From Chimonanthus salicifolius (lineage: Eukaryota > Streptophyta > Magnoliopsida > Laurales > Calycanthaceae), in assembly GCA_013350335.1 (NCBI GenBank), contig CM023539.1, forward strand, positions 28,079,043 through 28,143,042: a stretch of DNA of 64,000 nucleotides, given 5' to 3'. Under the pieces are notes generated by a model. That model was given only the letters and a program-made list of their open reading frames with translations. It searched no databases and was not told the origin of the DNA. The translations under genes and the position numbers were made by a program. Positions 11,623 to 21,961 of this stretch are shown one piece after another (the stretch's first letter is position 1; each line of letters opens with the position of its first letter).

Positions 11623-12624
11623 AAGTAAAGCCTATGCCTAAAAGATATCCACAAACACCCAATCTTAAAAGAAACATAAGGAAGGTGGATACAAGGAAAG
11701 ACTCTTTGTTAAGACAAATGAATCATGTCTTAAAAGAGTTGATGAATCCCAAGGCTGCTCATCAAAGGCACGATCGTAGAGGTGTGTATGTAACACCAAA
11801 TGCCACAATCTTCACCTAGGAGATTGACCATTAATCATGTTTTGTTGTGGTTTAAGATTCAATTCCATATCTTAGACCACTTCAAATGGACTCAAAAGAG
11901 ACCATGTGCTATGACATGAGGAGAGAAATTGACCAAATACAAGTCTAGAATGTACTATTCCTGGCTATAGTACATATTCTACTTGGAAAGCCATAAATTC
12001 CATTCAAATTATTTTTGAATTGTATGTTTTGGAATGTGAATTTTTGTATTTACATTTGTTGATTTGATGAGTCATGTTTGATATGTCTATGCATTGGAAT
12101 AAATCTATGGATGCCACGTCTAGAATAGGTCTTCATCAAGTTGCACATATCAAGGATGATTGCACTACAATCAGGAACATCTCGGTGTAATCGACATGTC
12201 GATGAATAAGATCGGTCAGTGTCACAAACATGTCGATACTGTACGAAATCAAGCACTATTGAAAAGGGGGAAAATGGCAAAAAAATCGACCTGTCGATGG
12301 AACAGACATGTCGGTGTGACTGAAAGTTTGAATTAAAAAGGGACCCCTTCTGCGAAAGCGACAATCCATTCAAATTCGTTGTCTCCCCTCCCGCGAAGGT
12401 CTGGTAGTCCCTCATTCTCCTCCTATGCCCTAGACCAGTCTATAGGACCTCTTGGAGCAGTTTCCATGCCGGAAACCATAGGGTTTTCGTTCCTCAAGTC
12501 CTTAGAAGCCAAAAAATCATTGTTTCTGTGATTCTCCAACATCAGGTTAGGCTCAGTCTTCGTCTCTTTCAACTCCGTGTCACTTGTTGAGGGATCCCCT
12601 CTAAGAAAATCCATACCTAAGAGG
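11623..12624 (+). other. C1 spacer between gag and accessory ORF
   Basis: About 1 kb without an open frame of note. It starts with the degraded gag tail (repeated Lys/Arg codons, NLKRN) and should be followed by protease and pol, but no such motif is present in any frame I read. Between about 12170 and 12330 it holds a cluster of ATCGACATGTCGATG-like palindromes. The whole stretch is collinear with C2 38031-39020. Confidence 0.6.
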
Positions 12625-13157
12625 ATGTCAGCTCAAACACATCCCGTGACCAATGTGGAACGAGGAGAATCCAGTCGTGCAAATCGATGGGCCAAATGAA
12701 CCAAAAGGACAGCCTCTTGGTTTTGCCCTGCGTCAAGCTCTGAAATTCCTGAGCATGTTCAGAACCAACAGGAAACCCAACCCGAGGTGGAAGAAGAACC
12801 CATCGTTGACAAAGGTGTCATCTTCGTCGAAGAGAGACGTGAAGAAAGGAGACAAGATGCAGAAGAAGAGATTGGTTTTCAAACTGGTACTGAAAACCAT
12901 GTCAATATCCCTGATGACACCAGTGAGGAAGAAAGTCACAGTTCTGAGGAAAAGAATTTCAGTATCCTCCTCAAGAAGATGTCATTCTGGGCAAGAGAGT
13001 CTTCAGACTAGAAAGAAGAATAGACTGCCTTGAAATAAGTCTAGATCGTCTTTTGTTGATTGTCCGGGATCTAGCTTCTGTTGTCTCTGTCTCGAACAGA
13101 ATTCCAGACACCCCATCTCCTCCTCCTCCAGCACCTCCTGAAGATGGCTCTACTTAG
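12625..13157 (+). pseudogene. C1 accessory ORF, short form, broken
   Basis: The frame opens at an ATG (MSAQTHPVTNVERGESSR). A stop follows after about 24 codons. An acidic Glu-rich middle comes next (EEEPIVDKGVIFVEERREE). After a frame change the end contains a Leu/Arg heptad-like stretch (LERRIDCLEISLDRLL) and a proline-rich terminus ending in PPEDGST and a stop. C2 has the same plan at 39021-39583. The internal conserved region seen in element A (1640-3124) is missing in both. The role is unknown; the position matches the env-like ORF of Sireviruses. 12625-13157 is 533 bp, so at least one frameshift is present. Confidence 0.6.
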
Positions 13158-14202
13158 GGTAGTTTTTCATGTTCTCTGTTTTTGGAAAAACTATACTTTT
13201 GATATTTTGACTAAGCATCCATGATGTCCCTATCTAAACTATATGTACAGAATGCACATTTTTAATGAAATGATGTGGTTGGTATGATGTGTGTATTGTT
13301 GTATTTGAATGCCTTATAGCTCTTGTCTATGGTTAACATGGTTTTTGTTAAATAGACTACCATGCAAGTTTGAATGAGTTGGTTTTGTATTGGCATGTTA
13401 CGAAGATAAGGTTCGGACTGTGATGATACACACATCCTTGGGGTATAGGGGAGCATAAAATATGTGTTGATTAGCTGCTGTCACTGGTCATGACAGTGTA
13501 TGGAGAAAGGTGAATGCAAGCTTAAAAAGGAAGCTTGAACTTAGGGGAAACTAAATCTATGGGGGAGCTGGGGAGAAAAAACTAAGAATGTAGCTTATAG
13601 AATGGGGGAAGGAAACTCAAACGAAGCTAGGAACATTAGCTTAACCCATGAAGAAATCAGCTTCTTCTGGAACTCAGCTTGAGCAGGGACAAATAAACCT
13701 TGATGCACGAAAAGTGTGCACTAAATCATGGGGGAGAACCATGAGATTGAGCACAACTTGTTAAGCACTAAATGCAAAAAGCATGGGGAAGTGCTTGAAC
13801 TCGATGTCTATCTACTAAATATTTGTCAATTTAATGACAAAATGGGGGAGAAAATTAGTAGAAGTTATAAGCATGGGGGAGTGCATGATAAAGCCGAAGT
13901 GCTTTGGCCTCTAGAAAGAGAGATCCATAAAGGAGAGGAATATGATGAAGCCAATGGACATGGGGAGAATGTCTATGCTTGCTTGGAGTTTGGGAGTTCA
14001 AACTCAAGAAGATTGGTGGAGAAAATCTTCTCAACACTAGGTAGTGTGGTTGGCTAGGAAATCTCGTTTAGTCCTTTGATCTATGTTTTGGACTAACTCC
14101 TCTAATGATTTATCTAGTGTTGCTTGCTTGTGTGCTTGAACATGGAATCATCATTTGAAGAAAGCAGAACAAGAATATGTGAAGACTATAATCTTGTTGT
14201 CC

Positions 14203-14287
<85 letters not shown>

Positions 14288-14379
14288 ATGTAATATTTTG
14301 TATTCAAATGTGTTAATAAAGGTGGGTGGTAATTGGGTTAGCTTCTAAGTTTTGTCATGAAAATGACAAAGAAGGAGAT
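13158..14379 (+). other. C1 3' untranslated region and polypurine tract
   Basis: This stretch has many GGGGGAG words and short non-conserved open frames. It is collinear with C2 39584-40887. It ends in the polypurine tract AAAGAAGGAGAT (14368-14379), next to the 3' LTR start. I see no gene in it. Confidence 0.6.
14206..14284. repeat. (TA)n microsatellite, about 79 bp
   Basis: A pure TA dinucleotide run in the C1 3' UTR. C2 at the matching point has only a short GAATATGTACATGTAC stretch, so the array expanded after the copies diverged. Confidence 0.95.
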
Positions 14380-14465
14380 TGTTAGTGCCCCGGCTTTGCC
14401 GAATCCCTATGTTTGTCAATTCCATGACTCGGGAAGAAGCACTAGCTAGAAGCTTGAAGACTCAA
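14380..14465 (+). mobile_element. C1 3' LTR, truncated to about 86 bp
   Basis: It begins TGTTAGTGCCCCGGC directly after the polypurine tract and follows the 5' LTR as far as GAAGACTCAAG. After that the sequence is unrelated. The remaining 1.6 kb of the LTR is missing. Confidence 0.75.
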
Positions 14466-14821
14466 GGTGCCAAGGTGAGGACTCCTTCTAACGTGGATCC
14501 CACTATGGAATACCTCTAATTACTTTAGGGAGTAAAACCAACATGACTCCAAACCTAGAGATCTGTATCTCACAGCTCCTGTGGCCACGTCACAGTGCTC
14601 CACCCACTCAAACGAGTGATCTATCTCACCTCTGACTCACCCACAAATCAAATGCTATGGAATCTCAAACCGAGTGAGAATTCGCTATAAGACACATTTC
14701 AAGCATGCTAACTGAAAGGCAACGCATCAAGCATACCACACAAACCTAGGGTGTTTACGCACTACCCCTTAACCCGGTTCCATCTACCCTATTACACAGG
14801 GGATGAACATATTATCTAGTT
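14466..14821. other. Unassigned stretch between C1 and repeat R
   Basis: About 356 bp with no open frame of interest and no motif I recognise. By position it could be leader or gag sequence of element B, since the B primer site lies further right on the same strand. I see no direct support for that. Confidence 0.3.
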
Positions 14822-17522
14822 GTTGATGTGCAAATTTTGCATTTATAATCTCGCAAGTGCACGAACCATTTAATAGTATAGCGATTGAGTGCGAGGTCGA
14901 ACCCAAAGGAAATCCACAAAATATATGCTTAAATTAATTGGTACATTTTAAAAAGATGTAATTTTAAGAAATCAAATTCATGGAATTAAAATTTTAATTT
15001 AGATCTTAGAAAATAAAAGTTAACACCATTATTATCTAACTTATGAATTTAACAAGTCGACAATCAAGTCCATCTTCTTTTTATTAAATTGGTGAAACAT
15101 GAATAGTGGTAGTCTCATTTTAATTTAAATTTACATGTTTTAAGACCAAAATATCATAACTCCAACCCTAGTTAAAGAATCTTGAGAGAGAGTGAGTTTT
15201 GATACAATTAATTAAAGAATTAAAAATTAAACATACAAGATTTACAATAAAAACACAAATTGAACAATTTTTATACAACAAACATACAAAGTAACTAATG
15301 TAACTAAAGATAGGAAATAAATTGACGAATAATGTAAATGACAGAATAAGTAAATTCATAATTTAAAGGTGGTTATGGAATTATTCTCTCATCGCCCAAA
15401 ATGAATAAATAAATAAGAAACCTAGATCTTAAATTCAACGCATAGAATTCAAAAATCAATCATGTCATTTAATTAAAATTCACTCCTTAATCTAAGTAAA
15501 GTTTGGATCTTAGGTTAAACATTCACCGCCTAAGACTTTAATTAAATAAAGAATGCAAATTAAAAATTAAAATGAAGCATAAAAGATAAATTGAATGGTC
15601 GGACTTTTCCATATTCTAAAATGGATGTCTCTTATTTAATTAATGAAAAAATTCAAGTGCAGGAGTTAGAAAAGAATACATGAAAAACAATAAAATAAAT
15701 TTGCAAAATAAATTCCTCACTTGCAAAATTTGTGTATGCTCCTTGTCTTCACTATATTTTCCAGCCTCTAGGTCCTTTTGAGCTCCAGCTCAAATTCAAA
15801 ATTTACTGTTGTGCTTAGTGCTCTATTTATGGACTCAGGAAATGGATGAATGGTTGAGATGAAGTCAAGTTTAAGTTAATGGATTGAAGGGCTTGCATTA
15901 AATCTTAATGAACATGGGTGTTGGGATTTATGATGGAAAAGACTAGGGTTACAACATGGTGTAAACGGATTTGGGTTGCTTGGGCAAGAGGCTGGCTTGG
16001 TGGCTAAACAATGGAGGAGAGAAAATAGGGATTGGTTTTAGGAAGGTAAATTTCGAATTTCATAGATTGGGGTTAGGGTTTGTGCATGAGATGATGAATG
16101 AATGGATGAGACTAAGAGTTTGAATGAATGGATGGTTAGATGATAAGAAGGTGATGTGGCTTAGTTGACTTAGTGTGAAATTCGAATGGAGTGTTTGTGG
16201 ATTGTGAAATCGTGTGTGACATGGAGATTGGGATGATGAAGTGTGTTGGGATCTTAGGAGTGTATCTAGATGGCTTTTTGTCTAAGTGCATGGAGAGAAT
16301 TTAGATGCTAAAATCGTGTGGATGCTATGGAGAGATTGGATTGAATGATATGGCAATGACTAGGCTTGGGTGCATAGAGGCTAGCATGAGCTCCAAGTTA
16401 TTCTATCTTAGGATTTAATGAATGGATGACTAAGATTGGATTGGGTTAAATCTAATGGTTCTAGGTTTAATTGGCTAAATTAATTATATAAATGGTAAGG
16501 TATCTAATGGAGGGTTTGGATTCAAAGGTTGAGATGGGTGGATGATATGATGAATGACCTAGATCTAAGATGATTTATGAATGCATTGGATTAGCATAGA
16601 GGCTCTAGGGTTTACCTAAAATGTATTCATGAAATGGATGGTTGTGATGAAATGTTCTAAATCTAATAGCTTTACTGAGTGATAGTTGATCTAAATGGAT
16701 GGATGATGAAATGATGTATGGATGGTTATGGTCCTAAACCTGATCTAGGTGATAGATTGGTTGGATGACCTAGATCTGATGTCTGTCATAAATGTATGGG
16801 TTGGATTTGATAGGAGGCTCTAGGTTTTGACCTAATTTTGATTCATGAGATGAATGGTTAGGATCAAGGGATGAAGATGAGTGGTTAAGATTGCATTGGA
16901 GAGGAGATTAAATGGTGTGGATTGATAAGGAAATGGACAAAGCTTGGACGTGTAACTAGGTTATGGACTTGGGTTTTGGACCTATAAATGAGCACATGGG
17001 CCTTCAGTGGACCTTGGACTTGAGATTGAGGACTTGGGCCTTTGTTGGAGTTGAAGTGCATATTGTCTTGGCCCATCTGTGATATGCACATGGACTGCCT
17101 GTGGCCTTGCCCAATGATAGCATGTGGAGCTTAGCTTGGTCCATTTGAAGCTGATTTCTGACCCATTAATCTTGAATTTCAATTTTTGCCTCTTGAATTC
17201 CATGTTCTCTCTCTTGGAATTTAATAATTAACTTCACCACTTTAAAATTTAAAATATTGATTTCATCTAAACTCTCATAACTGGATCTAGACTAACCAAT
17301 TTATATGAAAACCTAAAAGTGGCCTGAATTAGTTACTAAAATTCCAAATCTTCTATTTTAGGCTCAAAACTTGCAATTATCCATGACTTAGCTTGATTTC
17401 CTGAATTCTCTATTTTTATTCTACAAAACTAAAAATGACATTAAATGCATGTGATATATACAAAATCAAGGTTAACTACTCCAGTAATTAGGGGTAAAAA
17501 TGTAACATTTCAATGCTCAACA
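14822..17522 (+). repeat. Repeat R, 2.7 kb, class unresolved
   Basis: It starts TGTTGATGTGCAAATTTTGC, followed by CGCAAGTGCACGAACC and a GGTCGAACCCAAAGG motif, a 5' signature I associate with a widespread plant repeat. It ends GGGGTAAAAATG then GCTCAACA, so the termini form TGTTGA...TCAACA. Its last 300 bp are clearly related to 58810-59124 in this window. The middle is AT-rich, then rich in GGATGGATGAATG-like words (about 15840-16900). There are no conserved protein motifs. The TG...CA ends would suit a solo LTR, but the flanks CTAGT and CTACT are not a clean duplication, so a non-autonomous DNA transposon is not excluded. Confidence 0.5.
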
Positions 17523-17576
17523 CTACTCAACATCACATCCATCTCTGACCCATGCACAGTCAGAGAGTTGAACCAT

Positions 17577-17588
17577 GCTCTGATACCA
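17577..17588 (-). other. Primer-binding site of element B
   Basis: Minus-strand TGGTATCAGAGC is complementary to the 3' end of plant initiator methionine tRNA. It lies two bases inside the LTR edge at 17591. It shows that the 5' end of element B is here and that the internal region runs leftward. Confidence 0.8.
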
Positions 17589-17590
17589 AC

Positions 17591-17787
17591 TGTAACGCCC
17601 CATCCCGCTATGGGCGCGTTATCTACGAAATATCACAAAACATCACAAAATGACGGATATCGAGTAATTTTATTAATTTTTTTTTTTTTGAAATGGGGTA
17701 ATTACCTCCCGCTCAACAAACCACAAGTCCAATATGCTAAGAAACATAATAAACAACCATAGACTGATCAAATATAGTTATACAGTG
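17591..17787 (-). mobile_element. Element B 5' LTR, truncated
   Basis: About 197 bp starting TGTAACGCCCCATCCCGC match 4154-4350 closely, including the CTCCCGCTCAACAAACC stretch. They stop at about 17787. With the primer site beside it, this is the inner end of the 5' LTR of element B; the other 2.2 kb is lost. Left and right halves of B are therefore separated by C1, repeat R and unassigned DNA. Confidence 0.8.
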
Positions 17788-18384
17788 GTTGATTTAAAAA
17801 AAAAACTAGACATATACTATTATATGATCTTCTTTTGCACAAGAAAATGGGGTAAATGGATGTGCTACAAATTTGGATTTCATGGATTCTTTCTAGGAAG
17901 AAAAAAACGACCAATGAAGTGGTGCATTAAGGTGTTCGATAAAATGCCTATGAGACATTGTTTGCTGCCAATTTTGTGATCTATTTTGGCCTTGCATGGG
18001 TCCTCTCTTCTTTAATTAGTGCCACTCCTCTATGGAAAGCCCTCTTAGATGGTTTTTGTTTAATGTTGTTTACACTTTTGTGTAAAAAGTAATCTAAATT
18101 GCCAAGACCTCCCACGAGTTCCATTTCCACTGAGTGGCAACTCTTCACATTGAAGTCCAAACCTTTTGTCAAGAATATGCAAGGACATATTGTGCCAGTA
18201 CAAGGAGATGACCCATCCACGATATATAATACGGGGAGATGACCATGTATCTTTCATTTTGTGGTCTCTTGCATGTCCAAACACATTCATCTGAAAACAC
18301 AGAAAATTAAAATTGCAAATTCAAATGCTAGGGTTCTTAATTTTAGGAATGCAATTCATATGCAGCATATGAAAATGTTTGTGA
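17788..18384. other. Unassigned stretch before the solo LTR
   Basis: Roughly 600 bp with no conserved protein. A plus-strand frame near 17850-17960 contains IKVFDKMPMR, faintly like a pentatricopeptide-repeat motif, but a single short match is too weak to call. I see no repeat boundary except the target duplication of the solo LTR at 18380-18384. Confidence 0.35.
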
Positions 18385-21128
18385 TGTAATAGCCCGGCTC
18401 TTAAACTATCGGATTTATGATGTAATAATAAGGTTTTCAAGTGTGAAGTAGTGTCTTAGGGTCCTGTGTTGGTCCCACCTGTGCACACGTGGCTTGTAAA
18501 AAGTACCCCTATCAGAGAAGGGTTGGAAAGTAAGTAAAAAGAGATTTTGGAGGTGTGTCGGTTCGACCTATACTGAGTGTCGGATCGACCAACACGGAAC
18601 CAGAGAATTGAATTTTTCTCTGTTCTCTGTCAGTTCGACCGACACTGAGTGTAGGTGCGACCGACAACGTGACTTAAGTTGGGGTATTTAAACCCCAGCA
18701 TTGTCATTTTCAGCCATTTTCACCTCCCTCTTCTTCCAGCAGCTTCAGGAAACCCTACCAGCCGACCCTAGTGCTTCCACCTCCCTTCCCCAACTTGATT
18801 TTGGCCTTTGCATGCACAATTTTTGGATTGAACTCGCTCTAAGCTACCTATTGTGTGGATTTTCTTCCTCTCAAGGTAAAGATACCATCTCTCTCCTTCC
18901 ACTTTTCATATTATGAATGTTTAGAGGTGAGGTTCTTGGGATTAAGATGGGGAATGGCCTTTGGGCCTTATTTTAGGGAGAAATGTTTGGGGATTTCTTA
19001 GGATTTATGGAGTACGGTCGGCATGGAAGGGATTTGAGCTGGATTTGGGTCTAAGAACCCAAATAGAGGCAAACAATTGGGGGAGATGAATGTATTGATG
19101 AATTTTAAGCTTAATATTGAGAGAAATTTGGGGTTCCACTTGGGTTGAAGGGGTTGACCCGAGTTAGGGGTCAAACCTAGGGTGTATTTTTGGGGGTTTT
19201 GCTTCTAAGAGTGAATTGGGCCTAATCTATGAATTATTTGTGTTTCTATGTGTACTTAGAGCCCTCTAATCCGAACTTCGGAGCTGAACAAGTTGAGAAT
19301 CAACCCGGAACCACTTGAATCTCATAGTGAGGAACCCTACACACCATGCTTCATTGTTGGAATGTTCAAATGTTTAATTTGAAGTTCTTAGACCACTATT
19401 GAACTCAAATCTATGATGGATGATATCCCTAGGCTATGCTTGATGAGTAGAATATTGTACATGTGAACTAGAATGCCTTAATTGTGGTGATTGATTTGAT
19501 TTTGAAATTGAGTTGTTGATGAAATGATGCCATGATGGATGGAGTTCCCTAATTAGAGATACTTGATGATTGGTGTTAGTATTTGGAAGTGAATTATGAA
19601 GATGGGAGTTGTGGGCCCAATGGTTATAAGCCTCGTTGGGATAGTCTAGTAATGGGTCTAATTGCAAGGAGTATTAAATAGACATTTGTTTAGGCCCAAT
19701 TAGATGTCCAAGCCTATGAGGTCGTCCTTCTCCCATGTTTAACTATTCTACGGTATGAAATCTAATGTATGCACTTAGGGAATTGCTATGCATGTTATCA
19801 TATGATTACAAGTGGTATTTTTATGAACATGGCGTATAGTTATGTTCTTTGGATTGATATGAATGCTTGTGTGTATTGCACACTCATATGAGACCTAGGA
19901 AAGGTTGGTTATTATGAGAAAGAGACAATAGTAGACATTGATATTTAATAATGCTAGAAATGGGGTGGACCATAGGGGGTGGAGTGTACCGTCCCCTCTT
20001 AGACCCCATTGGTGCAAATACCCACTCCTTAGAGGACGTTGGAGTGATAGGAACGGATGAGATCATGGAATCATATCGGAATGGTGGCGTTGGCTACAAG
20101 GACTTAGTCGCGTAAGGTTACCTTCAAGGAATAGGTCACTTTCATGCTACACGCTGAAAGGTGCTCTTACGGTTATTTGTGGTTGATGTCGAGGAGTATG
20201 TCCCTTTCGTGCTATGCGTTGTAGGGCATTATCACAGCTATTTAGCTTGACAAGTGTGCGTTGATGTGCAGGGTTAGACTTCATACCATCATTGGGTGAT
20301 GTGTCAACCTGGTAAAGCGGTCTTAGATCACCTTAGCACTAGACAGAAGGGGCGTAGGGCAAAGTAGACTAGAATACGCAAGGCATGAGTCACCCACGTA
20401 ATAAGTCATGGGCCCTAAATCTTGCAAGGGATCATGATGTTATTTGACTACCCGTTTCGTAGAGGTATCCCGTATCAGCTTCGTCCCCAATTGATGATTC
20501 GATAGCATGACATATCGCATAGCATTTTTCATATTCCCGTTCATACATTATTATGTGGGTGTGTGAGTGTGTTGCATGCATGGATTTCCCTCATTGAACT
20601 TGTTTATGCTCACCTCTTTGCAATTCCAGGTAATATTGCACCGACGGGGTCCAATGGACCAAGAAGACGGCCATAGGCTACACTTTTGCTGAATTCCACA
20701 CATCTTTCATTTATGACGGTGTTTTGATATTTTGTTACACATGGGCTTGCTTATTATTGATGTATTTTATGTCGAGCCATGTATAATCATGTTTATGCTA
20801 TGAATGTAGTATTTGAAACATTGGGGATGAATACTTGACTTATATTGAAGTTTGGGGTTATTTGGTCACTATTATGATGGAAATTGTTGATAAGAATGTT
20901 GAATGGATGAGACAAGTGATTATTTGTAGAGGCCAAGTTGGCCCACATGTCCACTTTTTAGGGGAGACTGCCGAAATTTCGGTAGAGGTTTCAAATCCCC
21001 AAATAGTCTTAAGTAGTCCGTATGATCGTACGTGTACTTCCCGCGTGCGGTATATTATAATTTGATGAATTTTGTGAAAAGAAAACTTTTGTCCCCATCA
21101 CATGTCAACTTTGGGTCGGGGCGTGACA
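18385..21128 (+). mobile_element. Solo LTR, 2744 bp, perfect 5-bp target duplication
   Basis: The ends are TGTAATAGCCCGG and GTCGGGGCGTGACA. The flanks are TGTGA (18380-18384) and TGTGA (21129-21133). No primer site or internal retrotransposon sequence lies next to either end, and no second copy is in the window. This is the signature of recombination between the two LTRs of a gypsy-type element. A cluster of GTCGGTTCGACC-type words at 18555-18672 sits directly upstream of a TATA-like TATTTAAA, which suggests plus orientation. No gene is seen inside. Confidence 0.85.
18685..18692 (+). promoter_or_regulatory. TATA-like element in the solo LTR
   Basis: TATTTAAA sits within a near-palindromic GGGGTATTTAAACCCC, 15-130 bp downstream of several CGACCGAC words, and is followed by a C/T-rich stretch. 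It probably marks the promoter of the former retrotransposon. Confidence 0.45.
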
Positions 21129-21240
21129 TGTGATGCACATATAAATTGCTAAAATTATATCTAAGCATGGCATTGACTACATTACGAAGGACAAGGCAGG
21201 GATTACTTCTATGAATTGTAAACCATTCATATAGTAGGCT
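21129..21240. other. Short spacer with target duplications
   Basis: It begins with the right TGTGA duplication of the solo LTR and ends with AGTAGGCT (21233-21240), which resembles AGTCGGCT (21912-21919) on the far side of the next element. Confidence 0.5.
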
Positions 21241-21911
21241 TGGGATGAAACTCGGGTGGTTTGGGCCGGGTTTGATAAACCCAACCCTAACCCATGTCAA
21301 AAAATGGTTGAACCCAACCCGACCTCGAGCCCGAGGATTGGCACAACTTGTTTTAGAGAGAGAGGGGGAAGAGAGAGAGAGAGAACCTACTGGGCATTGC
21401 AGACGACAAGAGGTGCGCTCATTACTTAGGCAAGGGGCACACGATGCTGCTCAAGCAAGGCTACACACAGCGTTGCTTAGGCAAGGGGCACACGGCCGGC
21501 ACCATAGACCTGGTTGGGTGAAATGATCCATGGCTGGATTCACGCATCCACTGATCAAGCAAGGCTCCATGTTTCCCAACAAGAGAGAGAGAGAGAGAGA
21601 GAGAGCAAATCCACCGAAGGCAACCAAATGACTGAGGTAGGAGAGAGAGGGATAAAGGGCAAAATCGATGAGGGTAGCAACCAAACAGTTGAGGTGTGAT
21701 TTAGTTTTTTTTTTTTTTTTGGTTTTATACTTATGAAAATCGGGTCAAGTTGAAGTTTAAATTTTTCAACCCAACCCGAATAGAATTTCATGCGGGTTTT
21801 TGTTCCTTCAACCAGATCTGACCCAAATTTGAAAATTATATAACCCAATCCAGAAAAAATCCAGGTCGGGTCATGAGGGTCGAGTCAAACCCGACCCAAG
21901 TTTCACCCCTA
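21241..21911. mobile_element. hAT-like MITE, about 671 bp
   Basis: The left end TGGGATGAAACTCGGGT and the reverse complement of the right end, TAGGGGTGAAACTTGGGT, form an imperfect terminal inverted repeat. Next to each end are GGGTCGGGT/ACCCGACCC words. The flanking 8-mers AGTAGGCT and AGTCGGCT differ at one base, which fits an aged 8-bp hAT duplication. The inside holds AG microsatellites and a doubled TTAGGCAAGGGGCACACG block (about 21425 and 21476). There is no transposase frame, so it is non-autonomous. Confidence 0.6.
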
Positions 21912-21961
21912 AGTCGGCTTAATAATGGATTTACTCCTAAACCATCCCTCATTAAAAAACC

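Larger units (their letters stand above)
8188..14465 (+). mobile_element. Element C1: pol-less Sirevirus-like copia
   Basis: This is a copia element of about 6.3 kb inserted in the pol remnant of element B. It has a 1678-bp 5' LTR, a decayed primer-binding site, a broken gag, a spacer, an accessory ORF, a polypurine tract and only about 86 bp of 3' LTR. There is no protease, integrase or reverse transcriptase between gag (ending about 11620) and the accessory ORF (12625). C2 shows exactly the same junction, so the absence is shared and is not a local deletion. The truncated 3' LTR prevents a target-duplication test. Confidence 0.75.

Noticed and set aside
14110..14348. Open frames of Ile-Tyr repeats on both strands, also at 62322-62652
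   Set aside because: They are translations of pure TA/AT microsatellites, not proteins.
14822..17522. Calling repeat R a solo LTR
   Set aside because: TG...CA-like ends are present but the flanking 5-mers CTAGT and CTACT differ and the exact edges are uncertain; the class is left open.
17850..17980. Single PPR-like motif IKVFDKMPMR
   Set aside because: One short match without neighbouring repeats or an open gene structure is within chance expectation.
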